DNA of 64,000 bases. Origin: Acidobacteriota bacterium (GTDB lineage: Bacteria; Acidobacteriota; Blastocatellia; RBC074). The position numbers and the translations under genes were made by a program. The notes beneath the pieces are model-generated. The model had not been told where the DNA came from. It saw nothing but the letters and a program-made list of their open reading frames with translations, and ran no database searches. The stretch is taken from the NCBI GenBank assembly GCA_018269055.1, contig JAFDVI010000052.1, positions 20,738-84,737 of the forward strand, read 5' to 3'. How positions within the stretch are numbered: the first letter of the stretch is position 1; the number at the start of each line of letters is the position of its first letter. Positions 7,484 to 15,743 of the stretch are shown piece after piece.

Positions 7484-9109
7484 TTACCTTCCTTTCTGGG
7501 CGGAAACATGCCTTTCTTGCCGTCGTAGCCAGTCTGTGGCGGTTCGGCTGGAATTGATGATGCTGACGCTGGTGTCCAGCGTAAGGCAAGTACTTTCCGT
7601 CGGATTGCAGAAAGGCGCACCTTCTTCTCGCTGACGCAGGTACGTCTCCCAAGTGGCGTCCGAGCAGCCATCTCCGCGCGCCGCTCGTTCAGCAAGCCGA
7701 ACTTGCACCAATTCCGACGGCAAAGTGCATTCAATCAATCTCCATTGCGCGCCAGCGGCTTGCGCGATCGCTTGCGCCGCCGCTCTATCTTCGGCGCGCC
7801 GAAAAGTCGCGTCCAAGATTACGCTACCTTCGCTGTTCAGTCGTGTTTGCGCTTCCTCAAACATTTTCAGATAAGTTTGACGGTTCGCTTCGGGAGTGTA
7901 AGCGCCCTGGCCATAAGCCGCTCTCTGTTTGGCTGCGCCAAAAAGCGACTGACGCACCGCGTCGGCGGAAATCACGCGTAACCCGAGTTCTCCGGCAATG
8001 GCGCGCGCAACTGTTGTTTTGCCCATTCCCGACAGCCCGCCGACAGCGATGACCGTCGGCCGCCGCAGAGGCGACGCATATCGCAGCGCAAGTTCAAAGT
8101 AATCCGCCGCCCGCTTCGCCGCCGCGCGGTGTTCGTCTTCGCTGAACTCCACTTCATTGAGCCGGAAGCTGAGCACCTTGCCTCGCACGAACGCACGGTA
8201 GCAGCGATAAAAAGGCAGCAGCGCGAAAAACTCCGCGTCGTTCGCCCGCCGCTGGTAGCTTTCGGTGAAGAAATAGCCGAGGTCTGGCCGACCGCGCGCG
8301 TCCAAATCCATCGCCAGAAAGGCCGCTTCGCTGGCGACGTCGTCACAACGGAACCGGTCGTTGAACTCGATACAATCGTAAATACAAATGTCATCGTTCA
8401 TCACACAAATGCTTTCGCAGCGTACGTCGCCGTGCCCGTCCACAATACGGCCTTCACGCACGCGGCGGTCAAACAATTCGCCCCTTTCCAGCCACTCGTT
8501 GACCCATGCGCGGATTGATTCAAAATCGGCGGCGCTGACCGTGCGGCCAATGAAAGGTTCGGTTTGCGTGAAGTTCTCTTCCCAGTTGTGGCGAATTTCT
8601 TCCGGACTGCCCCATTTCGCCACGTCGGGCCCGCGGAGAGCGGTGCGATGGAATTCGCTCAGCCTGGCAGCAATTCGGTCAATCGTCGCCTCGGTCGCTT
8701 CGCCGCGAGCGATCAATTGATCGAGCATGCGGTCATCAGGCAGCCGCTTCATCCAGACGCAGTAATCCACAATCTTGCCCGTGCGCCCGGAAAAGCGTAT
8801 TCGCCCGTCCATCTCAATCACACCGCCGATGCCGATATACGTATCCGGGCACAATCGCCGATTCAAACGCACTTCGTCTTCGCAGGCCTGCTGCCGTTTT
8901 TTCAGCGTTGTGTAATCGAGAAACCCGAAATCAACCGGTTTCTTCAACTTGACGACGCGCGTGCGTCCCAGCAATAAAACCGAAATATGCGTCTGCTTCA
9001 TCTCAATCGGCAATTCGTCCGCTGGCCATTCCGGCGCATGGCGCAATTGCTCGATCATCCTCAGCCAGGACTTCAAATCGGTCTTTGGTTTCATTTGTAC
9101 TGCGTTCAC
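7484..9109 (-). CDS. Two-domain kinase: aminoglycoside-phosphotransferase-like plus P-loop AAA_33
   Basis: A 541-residue fusion. Residues 1 to about 345 look like the COG2187 phosphotransferase-like domain, with VDGHGDVRCESI as the Brenner-type catalytic loop and YDCIEFND as the metal-binding block. Residues from about 350 form a P-loop kinase (AAA_33/COG0645) with GGLSGMGKTT near 355-364 and ILDATFRR as the Walker B-like strand. The substrate is unknown. Such fusions are recurrent in stress and dormancy gene neighbourhoods, which fits the context here. The GTG at 9109 has GAGAG upstream; an in-frame ATG five codons later is possible. It lies 33 bases after the metallothionein gene and 4 before hemerythrin. 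Confidence 0.82.
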   Translation of the reverse strand: MNAVQMKPKTDLKSWLRMIEQLRHAPEWPADELPIEMKQTHISVLLLGRTRVVKLKKPVDFGFLDYTTLKKRQQACEDEVRLNRRLCPDTYIGIGGVIEMDGRIRFSGRTGKIVDYCVWMKRLPDDRMLDQLIARGEATEATIDRIAARLSEFHRTALRGPDVAKWGSPEEIRHNWEENFTQTEPFIGRTVSAADFESIRAWVNEWLERGELFDRRVREGRIVDGHGDVRCESICVMNDDICIYDCIEFNDRFRCDDVASEAAFLAMDLDARGRPDLGYFFTESYQRRANDAEFFALLPFYRCYRAFVRGKVLSFRLNEVEFSEDEHRAAAKRAADYFELALRYASPLRRPTVIAVGGLSGMGKTTVARAIAGELGLRVISADAVRQSLFGAAKQRAAYGQGAYTPEANRQTYLKMFEEAQTRLNSEGSVILDATFRRAEDRAAAQAIAQAAGAQWRLIECTLPSELVQVRLAERAARGDGCSDATWETYLRQREEGAPFCNPTESTCLTLDTSVSIINSSRTATDWLRRQERHVSAQKGR

Positions 9110-9142
9110 AAAATCAACTCTCGAAAGCCCATCGGAAATATG

Positions 9143-9304
9143 TCAAACAATTGGCTCCTGTTGGCATTCAACGTGGCCACAACGGCAATCGCCCGTGTCA
9201 GGATCGTTGTCCAATTGTTCGCACTGCTCACTACAACATTGACTCCCTGCCGAAGCAGGACAACTACAGGATGGATTTGCACATTTATCGGTTTGAACAC
9301 TCAT
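9143..9304 (-). CDS. Bacterial metallothionein (SmtA-like)
   Basis: A 53-residue protein with ten cysteines in the order KCANPSCSC ... QCCSEQC ... CRCGHVEC, the characteristic pattern of cyanobacterial and pseudomonad metallothioneins (SmtA/BmtA). It should bind Zn(II), Cd(II) or Cu(I). The inner ATG at 9304 is preferred because GGGGG lies nine bases upstream; an ATG seven codons earlier is in frame but would contain that Shine-Dalgarno. First gene of the operon with the APH/AAA kinase and hemerythrin genes. It has a long leader (about 220 bases) from the sigma-54 site at 9536-9551. Confidence 0.85.
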   Translation of the reverse strand: MSVQTDKCANPSCSCPASAGSQCCSEQCEQLDNDPDTGDCRCGHVECQQEPIV

Positions 9305-9535
9305 TTCGGTTTCCCCCTTGTTCATCTACAACGTTGACACTTCAAGCTCACGATCTTCCCGCTTTTCCGCCGTGGAATTTCATAGCACCTCCCATTGAGT
9401 AAATCCGCGCAGGCATCCGCAATGATCACGCGAAGTTTTCCCCATTGAAGCGGAAAATCCTGAGCCTTCCTGGCGCTGCATTTCGTGCTGAATTGACAAA
9501 TTCCTATCAACGCCGCTCATCTTCATAATTGTTTT

Positions 9536-9551
9536 AGCAAGCATTGTGCCC
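9536..9551 (-). promoter_or_regulatory. Sigma-54 (-24/-12) promoter for metallothionein-kinase-hemerythrin operon
   Basis: The minus strand reads GGGCACAATGCTTGCT, 10 of 11 positions of TGGCAC-N5-TTGCW, with exact GG-N10-GC spacing. The predicted start near 9525 gives a leader of about 220 bases before the metallothionein ATG. The leader could hold further regulation, but I see no clear riboswitch fold. Confidence 0.68.
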
Positions 9552-9646
9552 GGATAGACAAATCCTCTGACCCTGTAGGAGCGATTTGGATAAAACCGTA
9601 CGATACAGCGAAGAAACTAACTGGCCGAGTGCGGGCTTTCGCGTAG

Positions 9647-9662
9647 CGGCACGCTGTTTGCC
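9647..9662 (+). promoter_or_regulatory. Sigma-54 (-24/-12) promoter for PNPOx-like/DUF5335 genes
   Basis: CGGCACGCTGTTTGCC agrees at 9 of 11 positions with TGGCAC-N5-TTGCW and keeps the GG-N10-GC spacing. The expected start, about 9674, lies roughly 36 bases before the GTG at 9710. It is divergent from the site at 9536-9551. Confidence 0.6.
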
Positions 9663-9709
9663 GAATCATTTTCCCGATCGACAAATCAAGTTTCATGAGG
9701 AGGTGACAG

Positions 9710-10126
9710 GTGTTCGATCAAATGGGAGAGCGAGAATCAATCGCACTGCTGCGCAAAGGAAGAGTCGGAAGATTGGGATGCTGCAGTGAAGGCAAACCTT
9801 ATGTTGTGCCAATTAACTATTTGTTTGACGGCAAATTTGTCTACATGCATTCATTGTCGGGTTACAAGATTGATGCTTTGCGAGCAAATCCGCAAGCTTG
9901 CTTACAAACCGATATCGTTGAGGATGATTACCATTGGCGCAGCGTCCTGGCATTCGGCATTTGCGAAGAGGTTACGAACGAAACCTTGCGTAAACGCGTT
10001 CTGGATGAATTTCTCAAACGCTTGCCGCACCAAACTCCTGTCGAAACCCATCTCAGTGACCCAGCCAAAGTGATTGTTTTCCGACTTCGTGTCAGCGAGA
10101 TTACCGGCGTTTACGAAAATTGGTAG
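9710..10126 (+). CDS. Pyridoxamine 5'-phosphate oxidase-like flavin-binding protein
   Basis: A 138-residue split-barrel protein of the Pyridox_ox_2 family. RKGRVGRLGCCSEGKPYVVPI and the following FVYMHSLSGYKIDALRANP block match the FMN-binding barrel of this family. Members bind FMN, F420 or haem, and the catalysed reaction is rarely known; nitroimidazole reductases belong to the same family. The GTG at 9710 is backed by a strong GAGGAGG. The DUF5335 gene follows after 49 bases. Related proteins are frequent in anaerobic and dormancy stress clusters. The pdxH reaction is unlikely, since the protein is much shorter than PdxH. Confidence 0.85.
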   Translation: MFDQMGERESIALLRKGRVGRLGCCSEGKPYVVPINYLFDGKFVYMHSLSGYKIDALRANPQACLQTDIVEDDYHWRSVLAFGICEEVTNETLRKRVLDEFLKRLPHQTPVETHLSDPAKVIVFRLRVSEITGVYENW

Positions 10127-10175
10127 TTTTATTCGGCCCGGCCGCTGGTCAGCGGCCTTAACCTTGGAGATGGAC

Positions 10176-10538
10176 ATGTCAAACGAGATCAAACAAAACC
10201 AATGGCCTACATTTTTTGATGAATTCAGCAAGCGCAACCGCGCGCGTTCAACCCAGATTGAAGTTTTTGGCGAACTTGGCGCGCAAGAAGCAGAGCGGCA
10301 TTTGCCGCTGAATGGAATCAGTGTGGATGTGAAAGGAAGCAGCGCCCCACGAATCGAAATTTTGTTGGGCGGCGATTCACCGGAAGATTTGCAGCACCTG
10401 ACGCACGTGGTGACGCGAGCGGACGCGGTGTTCTTGAAGGCTGACGTTGATGGTCGGGATGAAGCTCTGGAAATCGTAGATGCGGAAGGCGGCAAGACGC
10501 TTTTGCGTTTTGAGTCTCCGCTTTCTCTCGAAGCCTGA
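10176..10538 (+). CDS. DUF5335 family protein
   Basis: A 120-residue protein matching DUF5335: an N-terminal QWPTFFDEFSKRNRA block, then an IEVFGELGAQE segment, a central RIEILLGGDSPEDLQHLTH block, and a C-terminal segment ending in LLRFESP. No function is known for the family. The ATG at 10176 is preferred, with GGAG six bases upstream. It follows the PNPOx-like gene and ends 6 bases before a bidirectional terminator shared with pfkA. DUF5335 genes commonly lie near stress proteins, which is what context suggests here too. Confidence 0.8.
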   Translation: MSNEIKQNQWPTFFDEFSKRNRARSTQIEVFGELGAQEAERHLPLNGISVDVKGSSAPRIEILLGGDSPEDLQHLTHVVTRADAVFLKADVDGRDEALEIVDAEGGKTLLRFESPLSLEA

Positions 10539-10543
10539 ATGAT

Positions 10544-10576
10544 TGCGGCACGAGTTTTGAGATGGCTCGTGCCGCA
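10544..10576. terminator. Bidirectional intrinsic terminator
   Basis: TGCGGCACGAG (10544-10554) and CTCGTGCCGCA (10566-10576) form a perfect 11-base-pair stem with an 11-base loop, flanked by short T/A stretches. It sits between the convergent DUF5335 and pfkA genes and can serve both. Confidence 0.75.
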
Positions 10577-10614
10577 TTTCTGCCTGGTCTTCACTGGATG
10601 GTGTGTTCATCCCG

Positions 10615-11586
10615 TCATTTTGCCAGCACGCGCGCCAGGGTAAACAAAGAAGTGTCCAATTCCTTTTTCCGTGCAGCGACCTCAGCAAGTGGCGTCAGCG
10701 CGATTTCACCTTCCTTCAATCCGACCAGACAGTCGCATTGATTCTGCGCCAAAGCGTCAACCGCGGCGGCGCCGAATCGTGTCGCAAGCAAACGATCAAA
10801 TACGCCGGGCGTACCGCCGCGCTGCACGTGACCCAGTTTTGTCACCCTCAAATCAAATCCCAGCCGCTCACGATGCTCTTTGAAGTATTGGGCCATCGCT
10901 TCGGCGTTATATTCCGCACCTTCGGCGACGACGACAATGGCGTGCGGTTTACCGCGTTCGTATGCCTGGCGTAGCTCCGAGGCAATCTGCTCCGGATCGG
11001 TTTTGGTTTCCGGGATGGCGATGGCTTCCGCACCGCCTGCGATGCCGGTCATCAATGCCAGATAGCCGCAGTTGCGCCCCATCGTCTCGACCAGGAAAGC
11101 GCGTTGATGTGACGAGGCCGTGACCTTCAGCCGATCAATGGCTTCCAACGCGACGTTGAGCGCTGTGTCCACGCCGAGTGTGATTTCGGAGCCGTACAGG
11201 TCATTGTCAATCGTCGAGGCGATACCGATTACGGAAAACCCCATTTCCGAAAGTTTGTGGGCGCCGGTCTGCGAGCCGTTGCCGCCGATCACCACCAGCG
11301 CGGAGATGGCGCACTCGTCCAAGTTCCGCAGTGCTTGTCGCCTGACGTTCTCTTCTTTGAATTCAAGACAACGCGTACTGCCGAGCATCGTTCCGCCGTG
11401 GTGGATAATGCCGCCAACAGCGCGCGCGTCCAGTTTAACGAAGTCTGCGGCGACCAAACCGGCGTATCCATGCCGTATGCCGTACATCTGCCAGCCGCGA
11501 TCAATACCGGTGCGCACCACGGCCCGAATGGCGGCATTCATGCCGGAGGCATCACCGCCGCTGGTCAGGACTGCAACTCGCTTCAT
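10615..11586 (-). CDS. pfkA: 6-phosphofructokinase (group A), atypical Asn at position 103
   Basis: Phosphorylates fructose 6-phosphate to fructose 1,6-bisphosphate. The 323 residues align with E. coli PfkA with nearly identical numbering: GG at 10-11, TIDND at 125-129 with catalytic D127, MGR in VETMGRNCG, and HVQRGG near the end. Gly104 in GGNGS predicts ATP rather than pyrophosphate use. The Mg-binding residue that is Asp103 in E. coli is Asn103 here (codon AAC). Position 124 is Ser instead of Gly (E. coli) or Lys (PPi enzymes). Last gene of the operon response regulator-glgP-pfkA, 15 bases after glgP, so it links glycogen breakdown to glycolysis. Confidence 0.93.
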   Translation of the reverse strand: MKRVAVLTSGGDASGMNAAIRAVVRTGIDRGWQMYGIRHGYAGLVAADFVKLDARAVGGIIHHGGTMLGSTRCLEFKEENVRRQALRNLDECAISALVVIGGNGSQTGAHKLSEMGFSVIGIASTIDNDLYGSEITLGVDTALNVALEAIDRLKVTASSHQRAFLVETMGRNCGYLALMTGIAGGAEAIAIPETKTDPEQIASELRQAYERGKPHAIVVVAEGAEYNAEAMAQYFKEHRERLGFDLRVTKLGHVQRGGTPGVFDRLLATRFGAAAVDALAQNQCDCLVGLKEGEIALTPLAEVAARKKELDTSLFTLARVLAK

Positions 11587-11601
11587 CGGGTTTTTCCTCT
11601 T

Positions 11602-14274
11602 TCAGGTTTCAGCCCAAACAATCAGTCCGGGCAGAAAGGGCGTAATTAAATCGGCGTGGCGGGGCAATACGCGCACGGTGACTCCGTGCAACCCGCTCCG
11701 GCCACAGGTAACCGAGTTTGCTTCGAATATCTGACCATCACTGGTTTTTGCGCCGGTTGCGTGCATCGGAACGGTTTGTGCGCCTACGATTTCACCTTCG
11801 GCATTGACCAGCCCCAGGTAAAGCTCCACCGCCACATCTTCCGGCGTAAGCGCCCCCAATCGGACCTGCGCCTGCACTCTGATCTGGTTGTTGACCTGAA
11901 TCTCCGCCAGTTCCCCCGTGGTCACCGAAGCAACGCGCACGGCCGGCCACTGCTGACGCAAACGCTCTTTCCAGGCAGCCAGGGAGCGCGCGCGCGCCAA
12001 TTCGTCTTCAATCAATTGCCGGTGACGCGCTGCGGCGGGCAGGTAATAAGCTTCGGTATATTCGCGCACCATTCGATGCGTGTTGAAAAAATGGCAAAGA
12101 TTGCCGATGGAAGCTTTCATACGTGCGATCCAACGACGCGGCAATTTGTCCGCGCTGCGTTCGTAAAAGGTCGGGATCACATCACTTTCGAGCAGTTCGT
12201 AAAGCGCCTCGGCTTCAACCTCGTCCTGATGGTCGGAATCCTCATACGTTTCGCCTCGCCCGATGGCCCAGCCGATCGCCGATTGCGGATCACGGATCGC
12301 GGATTCATTGTATTTGAAAGAACCTGGATCAGATTCCGGCGCAGGAGAAGTGAGACTGGTTCTGTCAAATCCGCAATCCCAGGCTTCGTCCCACCAACCG
12401 TCGAGCGTGCTCAGGTTCAACACGCCGTTCGCGGCGGCTTTCATCCCGCTGGTGCCACTGGCTTCGAACGGTCGCCGCGGCGTGCTCAGCCAAACATCCG
12501 CTCCCTGCACCATCGAACGCGCAATGGCCATGCCATAACCTTCCAAAAACACCAGCCGGTTGCGAAATTCGGGTTGGCGAGAAAGTGCCACGATTTGTTT
12601 GATCAACTCCTTGCCCGCTTCGTCGTGTGGATGAGCCTGCCCAGCGAAAAGAATCTGAACCGGGCGACCCGGATCGTTGAGAATGCGAGCCAACCGTTCC
12701 GGGTCGCGCAGCAACAAGGTCGCACGTTTGTAGGTCGCAAATCGCCGCGCGAAGCCAATCGTCAGAATGTCGGGATTCAACACTTCGTTGGCGGCTTCGA
12801 TCTCCGATTGCGGCGCGCCGCGACGCTCAAGTTGCGCGCGCAACCGGCAACGCGCGAAATTGACCAGCCGTTCCCGCCGTCGCTCGTGTGTGCGCCAAAG
12901 CTCTTCGGATGAAATGCGATGCACGCGCGCCCAGAGCGTTTCATCCCCGGGTTCTTCACGCCAGCGCGGCCCCAGATAACGGTCATACAGTTCGTCCATT
13001 TCCTGCGAAATCCATGATTGAAAATGCACTCCATTGGTAACTTGACCAATGGGAATTTCGTTTTCGGGGACGCCGGGCCACAGCGACTGCCACATCCGCC
13101 GCGTGACGCGGGTATGGAGCCGACTCACACCGTTCGATGATTGCGCCATCCGCAGCGCCAACACCGTCATACAAAACGGTTCGCCGCCGTTGTCAGATTC
13201 CTTGCGGCCCAAAGCCATAAAATCGTTGAACGACAGTCCGAGGCGGTTTGCGTATTCACTGAAGTAGCGCACCATCAGATCGGGCGCGAAGTAATCGTGC
13301 CCTGCGGACACGGGCGTGTGTGTGGTAAAGATCAATCCAGCGCTGGCCGCTTCGCGAGCTTCCGCAAAGGACAGTCCATGCCTTTCCATCAGCCGGCGGG
13401 TGCGTTCGAGCGCGAGGAAGGCTGAATGGCCTTCGTTCAAGTGATACACACTCGGTTCGATGCCCAGAGCTTCGAGCGCGCGAAAGCCGCCGATGCCCAG
13501 CATGATTTCCTGTTGAATGCGCATCTCGTTGTCCCCGCCATAAAGCTGGTCGCTGATGTCCTGGTCGCGCCGTCCGTTTTGCGTGAAGCTGTTTTGCGGG
13601 ATGTTGGTATCAAGCAAGTAAAGCGCAACGCGCCCAATCTGCGCGCGCCAGATTTGCGCTGCGACATTGCGCCCCGGGTAAGGAACTTCGATGACGAGCG
13701 GCTGGCCATCGCCGCCGCGTTCCAGCGTCAACGGCAGGTTGTGGAAATCATTATCTACGTACTGCTCCTGCTGCCACCCGGCTTCGTTGAGGTATTGGCG
13801 GAAATAACCTTGCTGATACAGTAGCCCAACCCCGATCAACGGCAGTCCCAGATCGCTGCCCGATTTCAAATGGTCGCCCGCCAGAATGCCCAGGCCGCCT
13901 GCGAAAATCGAAAGACAATCCGTCAGGCCGAATTCGGCGGAAAAGTAAGCGATGAGGGGATGCTCCGCTTTGCCATGCTGACGGCGGAACCAACTGGAGT
14001 CACTGTTCAGGTAGGCATCAAAATCGCTGGCGACGCGGTTCAGATGCGCGAGGAAGCCTTCATCCATCGCCGCGTCTTGCAACCGGGCCTGGTCAATCCT
14101 GCCGAGCATCAGGACTGGGTTGTGACCGCTCTGTTCCCACAAATCACGATCCCAGCGAAACAATTCAATCGCATCATGGTTCCAGGCCCAGCGCAGGTTG
14201 TAGACCAGATCGCGCTGCCGTTCCAAAGCAACCGGCAGAAAGGGTTTGACAGTGAATGTGCGAATCGGTTTCAA
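11602..14274 (-). CDS. glgP: Alpha-glucan (glycogen/maltodextrin) phosphorylase
   Basis: Releases glucose 1-phosphate from alpha-1,4-glucans, with PLP as cofactor. The 890-residue protein belongs to the TIGR02094-type phosphorylases. It has an N-terminal DUF3417-like region (LERQRDLVYNLRWAWN), NEGHSAFLALE, the IPIGQVTNGVH block and the PLP-lysine loop SGTSGMKAAANG followed by GWWDEAWD. About 34 residues that are not in the family pattern lie between WWDEAWD and GWAIGRGE (DNA 12274-12375) and include the repeat-derived peptide AIRDPQSAI. The frame is intact, and the insertion falls in a surface loop after the PLP site. Located 51 bases after the response regulator gene and 15 before pfkA. Confidence 0.94.
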   Translation of the reverse strand: MKPIRTFTVKPFLPVALERQRDLVYNLRWAWNHDAIELFRWDRDLWEQSGHNPVLMLGRIDQARLQDAAMDEGFLAHLNRVASDFDAYLNSDSSWFRRQHGKAEHPLIAYFSAEFGLTDCLSIFAGGLGILAGDHLKSGSDLGLPLIGVGLLYQQGYFRQYLNEAGWQQEQYVDNDFHNLPLTLERGGDGQPLVIEVPYPGRNVAAQIWRAQIGRVALYLLDTNIPQNSFTQNGRRDQDISDQLYGGDNEMRIQQEIMLGIGGFRALEALGIEPSVYHLNEGHSAFLALERTRRLMERHGLSFAEAREAASAGLIFTTHTPVSAGHDYFAPDLMVRYFSEYANRLGLSFNDFMALGRKESDNGGEPFCMTVLALRMAQSSNGVSRLHTRVTRRMWQSLWPGVPENEIPIGQVTNGVHFQSWISQEMDELYDRYLGPRWREEPGDETLWARVHRISSEELWRTHERRRERLVNFARCRLRAQLERRGAPQSEIEAANEVLNPDILTIGFARRFATYKRATLLLRDPERLARILNDPGRPVQILFAGQAHPHDEAGKELIKQIVALSRQPEFRNRLVFLEGYGMAIARSMVQGADVWLSTPRRPFEASGTSGMKAAANGVLNLSTLDGWWDEAWDCGFDRTSLTSPAPESDPGSFKYNESAIRDPQSAIGWAIGRGETYEDSDHQDEVEAEALYELLESDVIPTFYERSADKLPRRWIARMKASIGNLCHFFNTHRMVREYTEAYYLPAAARHRQLIEDELARARSLAAWKERLRQQWPAVRVASVTTGELAEIQVNNQIRVQAQVRLGALTPEDVAVELYLGLVNAEGEIVGAQTVPMHATGAKTSDGQIFEANSVTCGRSGLHGVTVRVLPRHADLITPFLPGLIVWAET
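12274..12375. repeat. In-frame repeat-derived insertion inside glgP
   Basis: This stretch has no counterpart in the normal phosphorylase sequence between WWDEAWD and GWAIGRG. It contains tandem GATTGCGGATCACGGATCGC-type units (12277-12300 region), a short intergenic repeat that in this group of bacteria gives peptides such as SAIRNPQSAI when translated. It has kept the frame (about 34 codons). Origin as a mobilised miniature repeat is inferred. Confidence 0.5.
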
Positions 14275-14325
14275 GGCTCCTCTTTCGCGTAGCGTCTTCA
14301 GGGTTGACTGAGACAGAACTTGCCT

Positions 14326-15102
14326 TCATAGCATCCCGCGAGTTGATTGATTCAACGCTTGCGCCTGACGATGAACCAATCCTGCCATCTCCGTCGGACT
14401 GCACGACATCGCCCGATATTTTGGCAACAATCCGGCCAAACCCATTCCCCCAATCAAACGCAGCGCGGAAACAAGCACCGGAATCTCCGAATGCAATTCG
14501 CTGGCTCGCAGCACACTGAGTGCAACTTCAAGCTGGGCGGGATCTAAATCAATGATCGCCAATTCGTGCGGCTGCTGACAGACAGGCGGCAATTCATCGG
14601 AAGTTTTCACTGTCTCGATTTCCACTTCATCGGGATTGAAAATGGCTCTGAGGGCTTTCAATCTTTCTTCCGTGTCGGCGAGCATCAACACTCGTAACTT
14701 CTCCGGCGGCAAAGTATCACTTTTCCGCGCGGCGAGACAGTTTGCCAATGCCAGATGGAGTTCATGGACATCAATCGGTTTGGAAATGAAATCGTCCGCA
14801 TCACCGCGCAAGGCGCTGATCGTGTTTTCGACGACAACATCGCCAGTAATGACGATGACAACCGGCGGCGGTTCGCGCCGCTTGAATTCTCGCAACAGCT
14901 TTAGTCCCGACCCATCGGGCAGGTTGATATCTGTTATTACGGCAATTGGTTGCTCTTGCTCAAAAACGGCACGGGCAGTGGCTGCATCCGCGGCCTCGAT
15001 GGTGTTATACCCCCACAAGTGCAACGCCTCGGCCAATACGGCACGAATCGCCGACTCGTCATCAACAATCAGTACTTTTCCCCTGAAATCATTCATGTCC
15101 AT
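14326..15102 (-). CDS. Response regulator with two receiver-like domains, no output domain
   Basis: About 258 residues. The N-terminal REC domain has VLIVDDES (acidic pocket), the phospho-acceptor in VITDINLPDGSG, a threonine in VIVITGD and the lysine in FISKPID. After a linker at about 125-135 a second, degenerate receiver-like fold begins (LRVLMLADTEERLKALRAI ... LAIIDLDPAQLE) that keeps LAIIDLD but lacks a clear lysine block. No DNA-binding or enzymatic domain is present. GTG 15105, ATG 15102 and ATG 15096 are all possible starts; AGAGG best fits 15102. It heads the operon with glgP and pfkA, which suggests a phospho-signalling adaptor. Confidence 0.85.
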   Translation of the reverse strand: MDMNDFRGKVLIVDDESAIRAVLAEALHLWGYNTIEAADAATARAVFEQEQPIAVITDINLPDGSGLKLLREFKRREPPPVVIVITGDVVVENTISALRGDADDFISKPIDVHELHLALANCLAARKSDTLPPEKLRVLMLADTEERLKALRAIFNPDEVEIETVKTSDELPPVCQQPHELAIIDLDPAQLEVALSVLRASELHSEIPVLVSALRLIGGMGLAGLLPKYRAMSCSPTEMAGLVHRQAQALNQSTRGML

Positions 15103-15156
15103 CACCCCCTCTCAGTATTTTTGTCGCCCGCTTCCGGCGAGCCATATTTCCCGGCG

Positions 15157-15172
15157 AGCAATCGTCATTCCA
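15157..15172 (-). promoter_or_regulatory. Sigma-54 (-24/-12) promoter for response regulator-glgP-pfkA operon
   Basis: The minus strand reads TGGAATGACGATTGCT, 9 of 11 positions of TGGCAC-N5-TTGCW with exact GG-N10-GC spacing. The predicted start near 15145 leaves a leader of about 43 bases. Confidence 0.6.
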
Positions 15173-15265
15173 GCGGAAATCGCCCTGATCCGCGCCATCG
15201 CCCGACTTCAGTACCCGGACGCTGAGTGATAATCCTCAGCCAGGTGGGTGAAGTTCCTGACGACC

Positions 15266-15277
15266 GGGTGATAACCC
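15266..15277. promoter_or_regulatory. Palindrome GGGTGATAACCC, candidate activator site
   Basis: GGGT-GATA-ACCC lies between the divergent sigma-54 promoters at 15157 and 15344, about 95 bases from one and 70 from the other. The half GGGTGAT recurs at 6088 and 23598 near other sigma-54 sites. Assigned by position and similarity only. Confidence 0.35.
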
Positions 15278-15343
15278 AGTACGACCACAGGGCAATCCGG
15301 CATTACTGCCTTCCATTTGAACCAAAAGACTGCCCATCTGCCC

Positions 15344-15359
15344 TGGCATCAGCCTTGCT
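15344..15359 (+). promoter_or_regulatory. Sigma-54 (-24/-12) promoter for DUF883-like gene
   Basis: TGGCATCAGCCTTGCT agrees at 10 of 11 positions with TGGCAC-N5-TTGCW with exact spacing. The predicted start near 15371 is about 39 bases before the ATG at 15410. Confidence 0.72.
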
Positions 15360-15409
15360 GTTTATCTGAAGGGTTTTACGAAAATAATTTCAAATGGGAG
15401 GAAAGATCA

Positions 15410-15694
15410 ATGGAAGTGAACGTACTGAAGAGAACCAATGAACTTGGCCGTAAGTTTGCCGAGATTGGCGAAGAGGCTTCTTACATCAAAGAGAATGTGG
15501 CCAAAGTTTTCGAGGAAGGCATAGATAATGCCAAGCGCACGCTCAAACGTGGCCAACGCGAAGCTAAAGACGCGATTGATTCGGCAGCGTATCAAGTCAA
15601 ACGCCGCCCGCTTCAATCGGTGGGCATTACGTTTGGGGTCGGCCTATTGTGCGGACTCGCCGTTGGCTGGCTGACCAGTCGCAGCGGAAAATAA
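15410..15694 (+). CDS. DUF883/ElaB-YqjD-like membrane-anchored protein
   Basis: A 94-residue protein: an amphipathic, charged helical region (about 1-65), then RRPLQSVG and one C-terminal membrane helix at about 70-88 followed by a basic tail. This is the layout of the DUF883 family; E. coli YqjD, of this type, tethers ribosomes to the membrane in stationary phase. That role here is only inferred. The ATG at 15410 has GGGAGG upstream; an in-frame ATG 31 codons earlier would extend into the promoter and is rejected. Single gene behind a sigma-54 promoter. Confidence 0.75.
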   Translation: MEVNVLKRTNELGRKFAEIGEEASYIKENVAKVFEEGIDNAKRTLKRGQREAKDAIDSAAYQVKRRPLQSVGITFGVGLLCGLAVGWLTSRSGK

Positions 15695-15743
15695 CGACAA
15701 TAATTTAACGCGCACGATCACGGTTGAAAGCCACCAATGAGTG

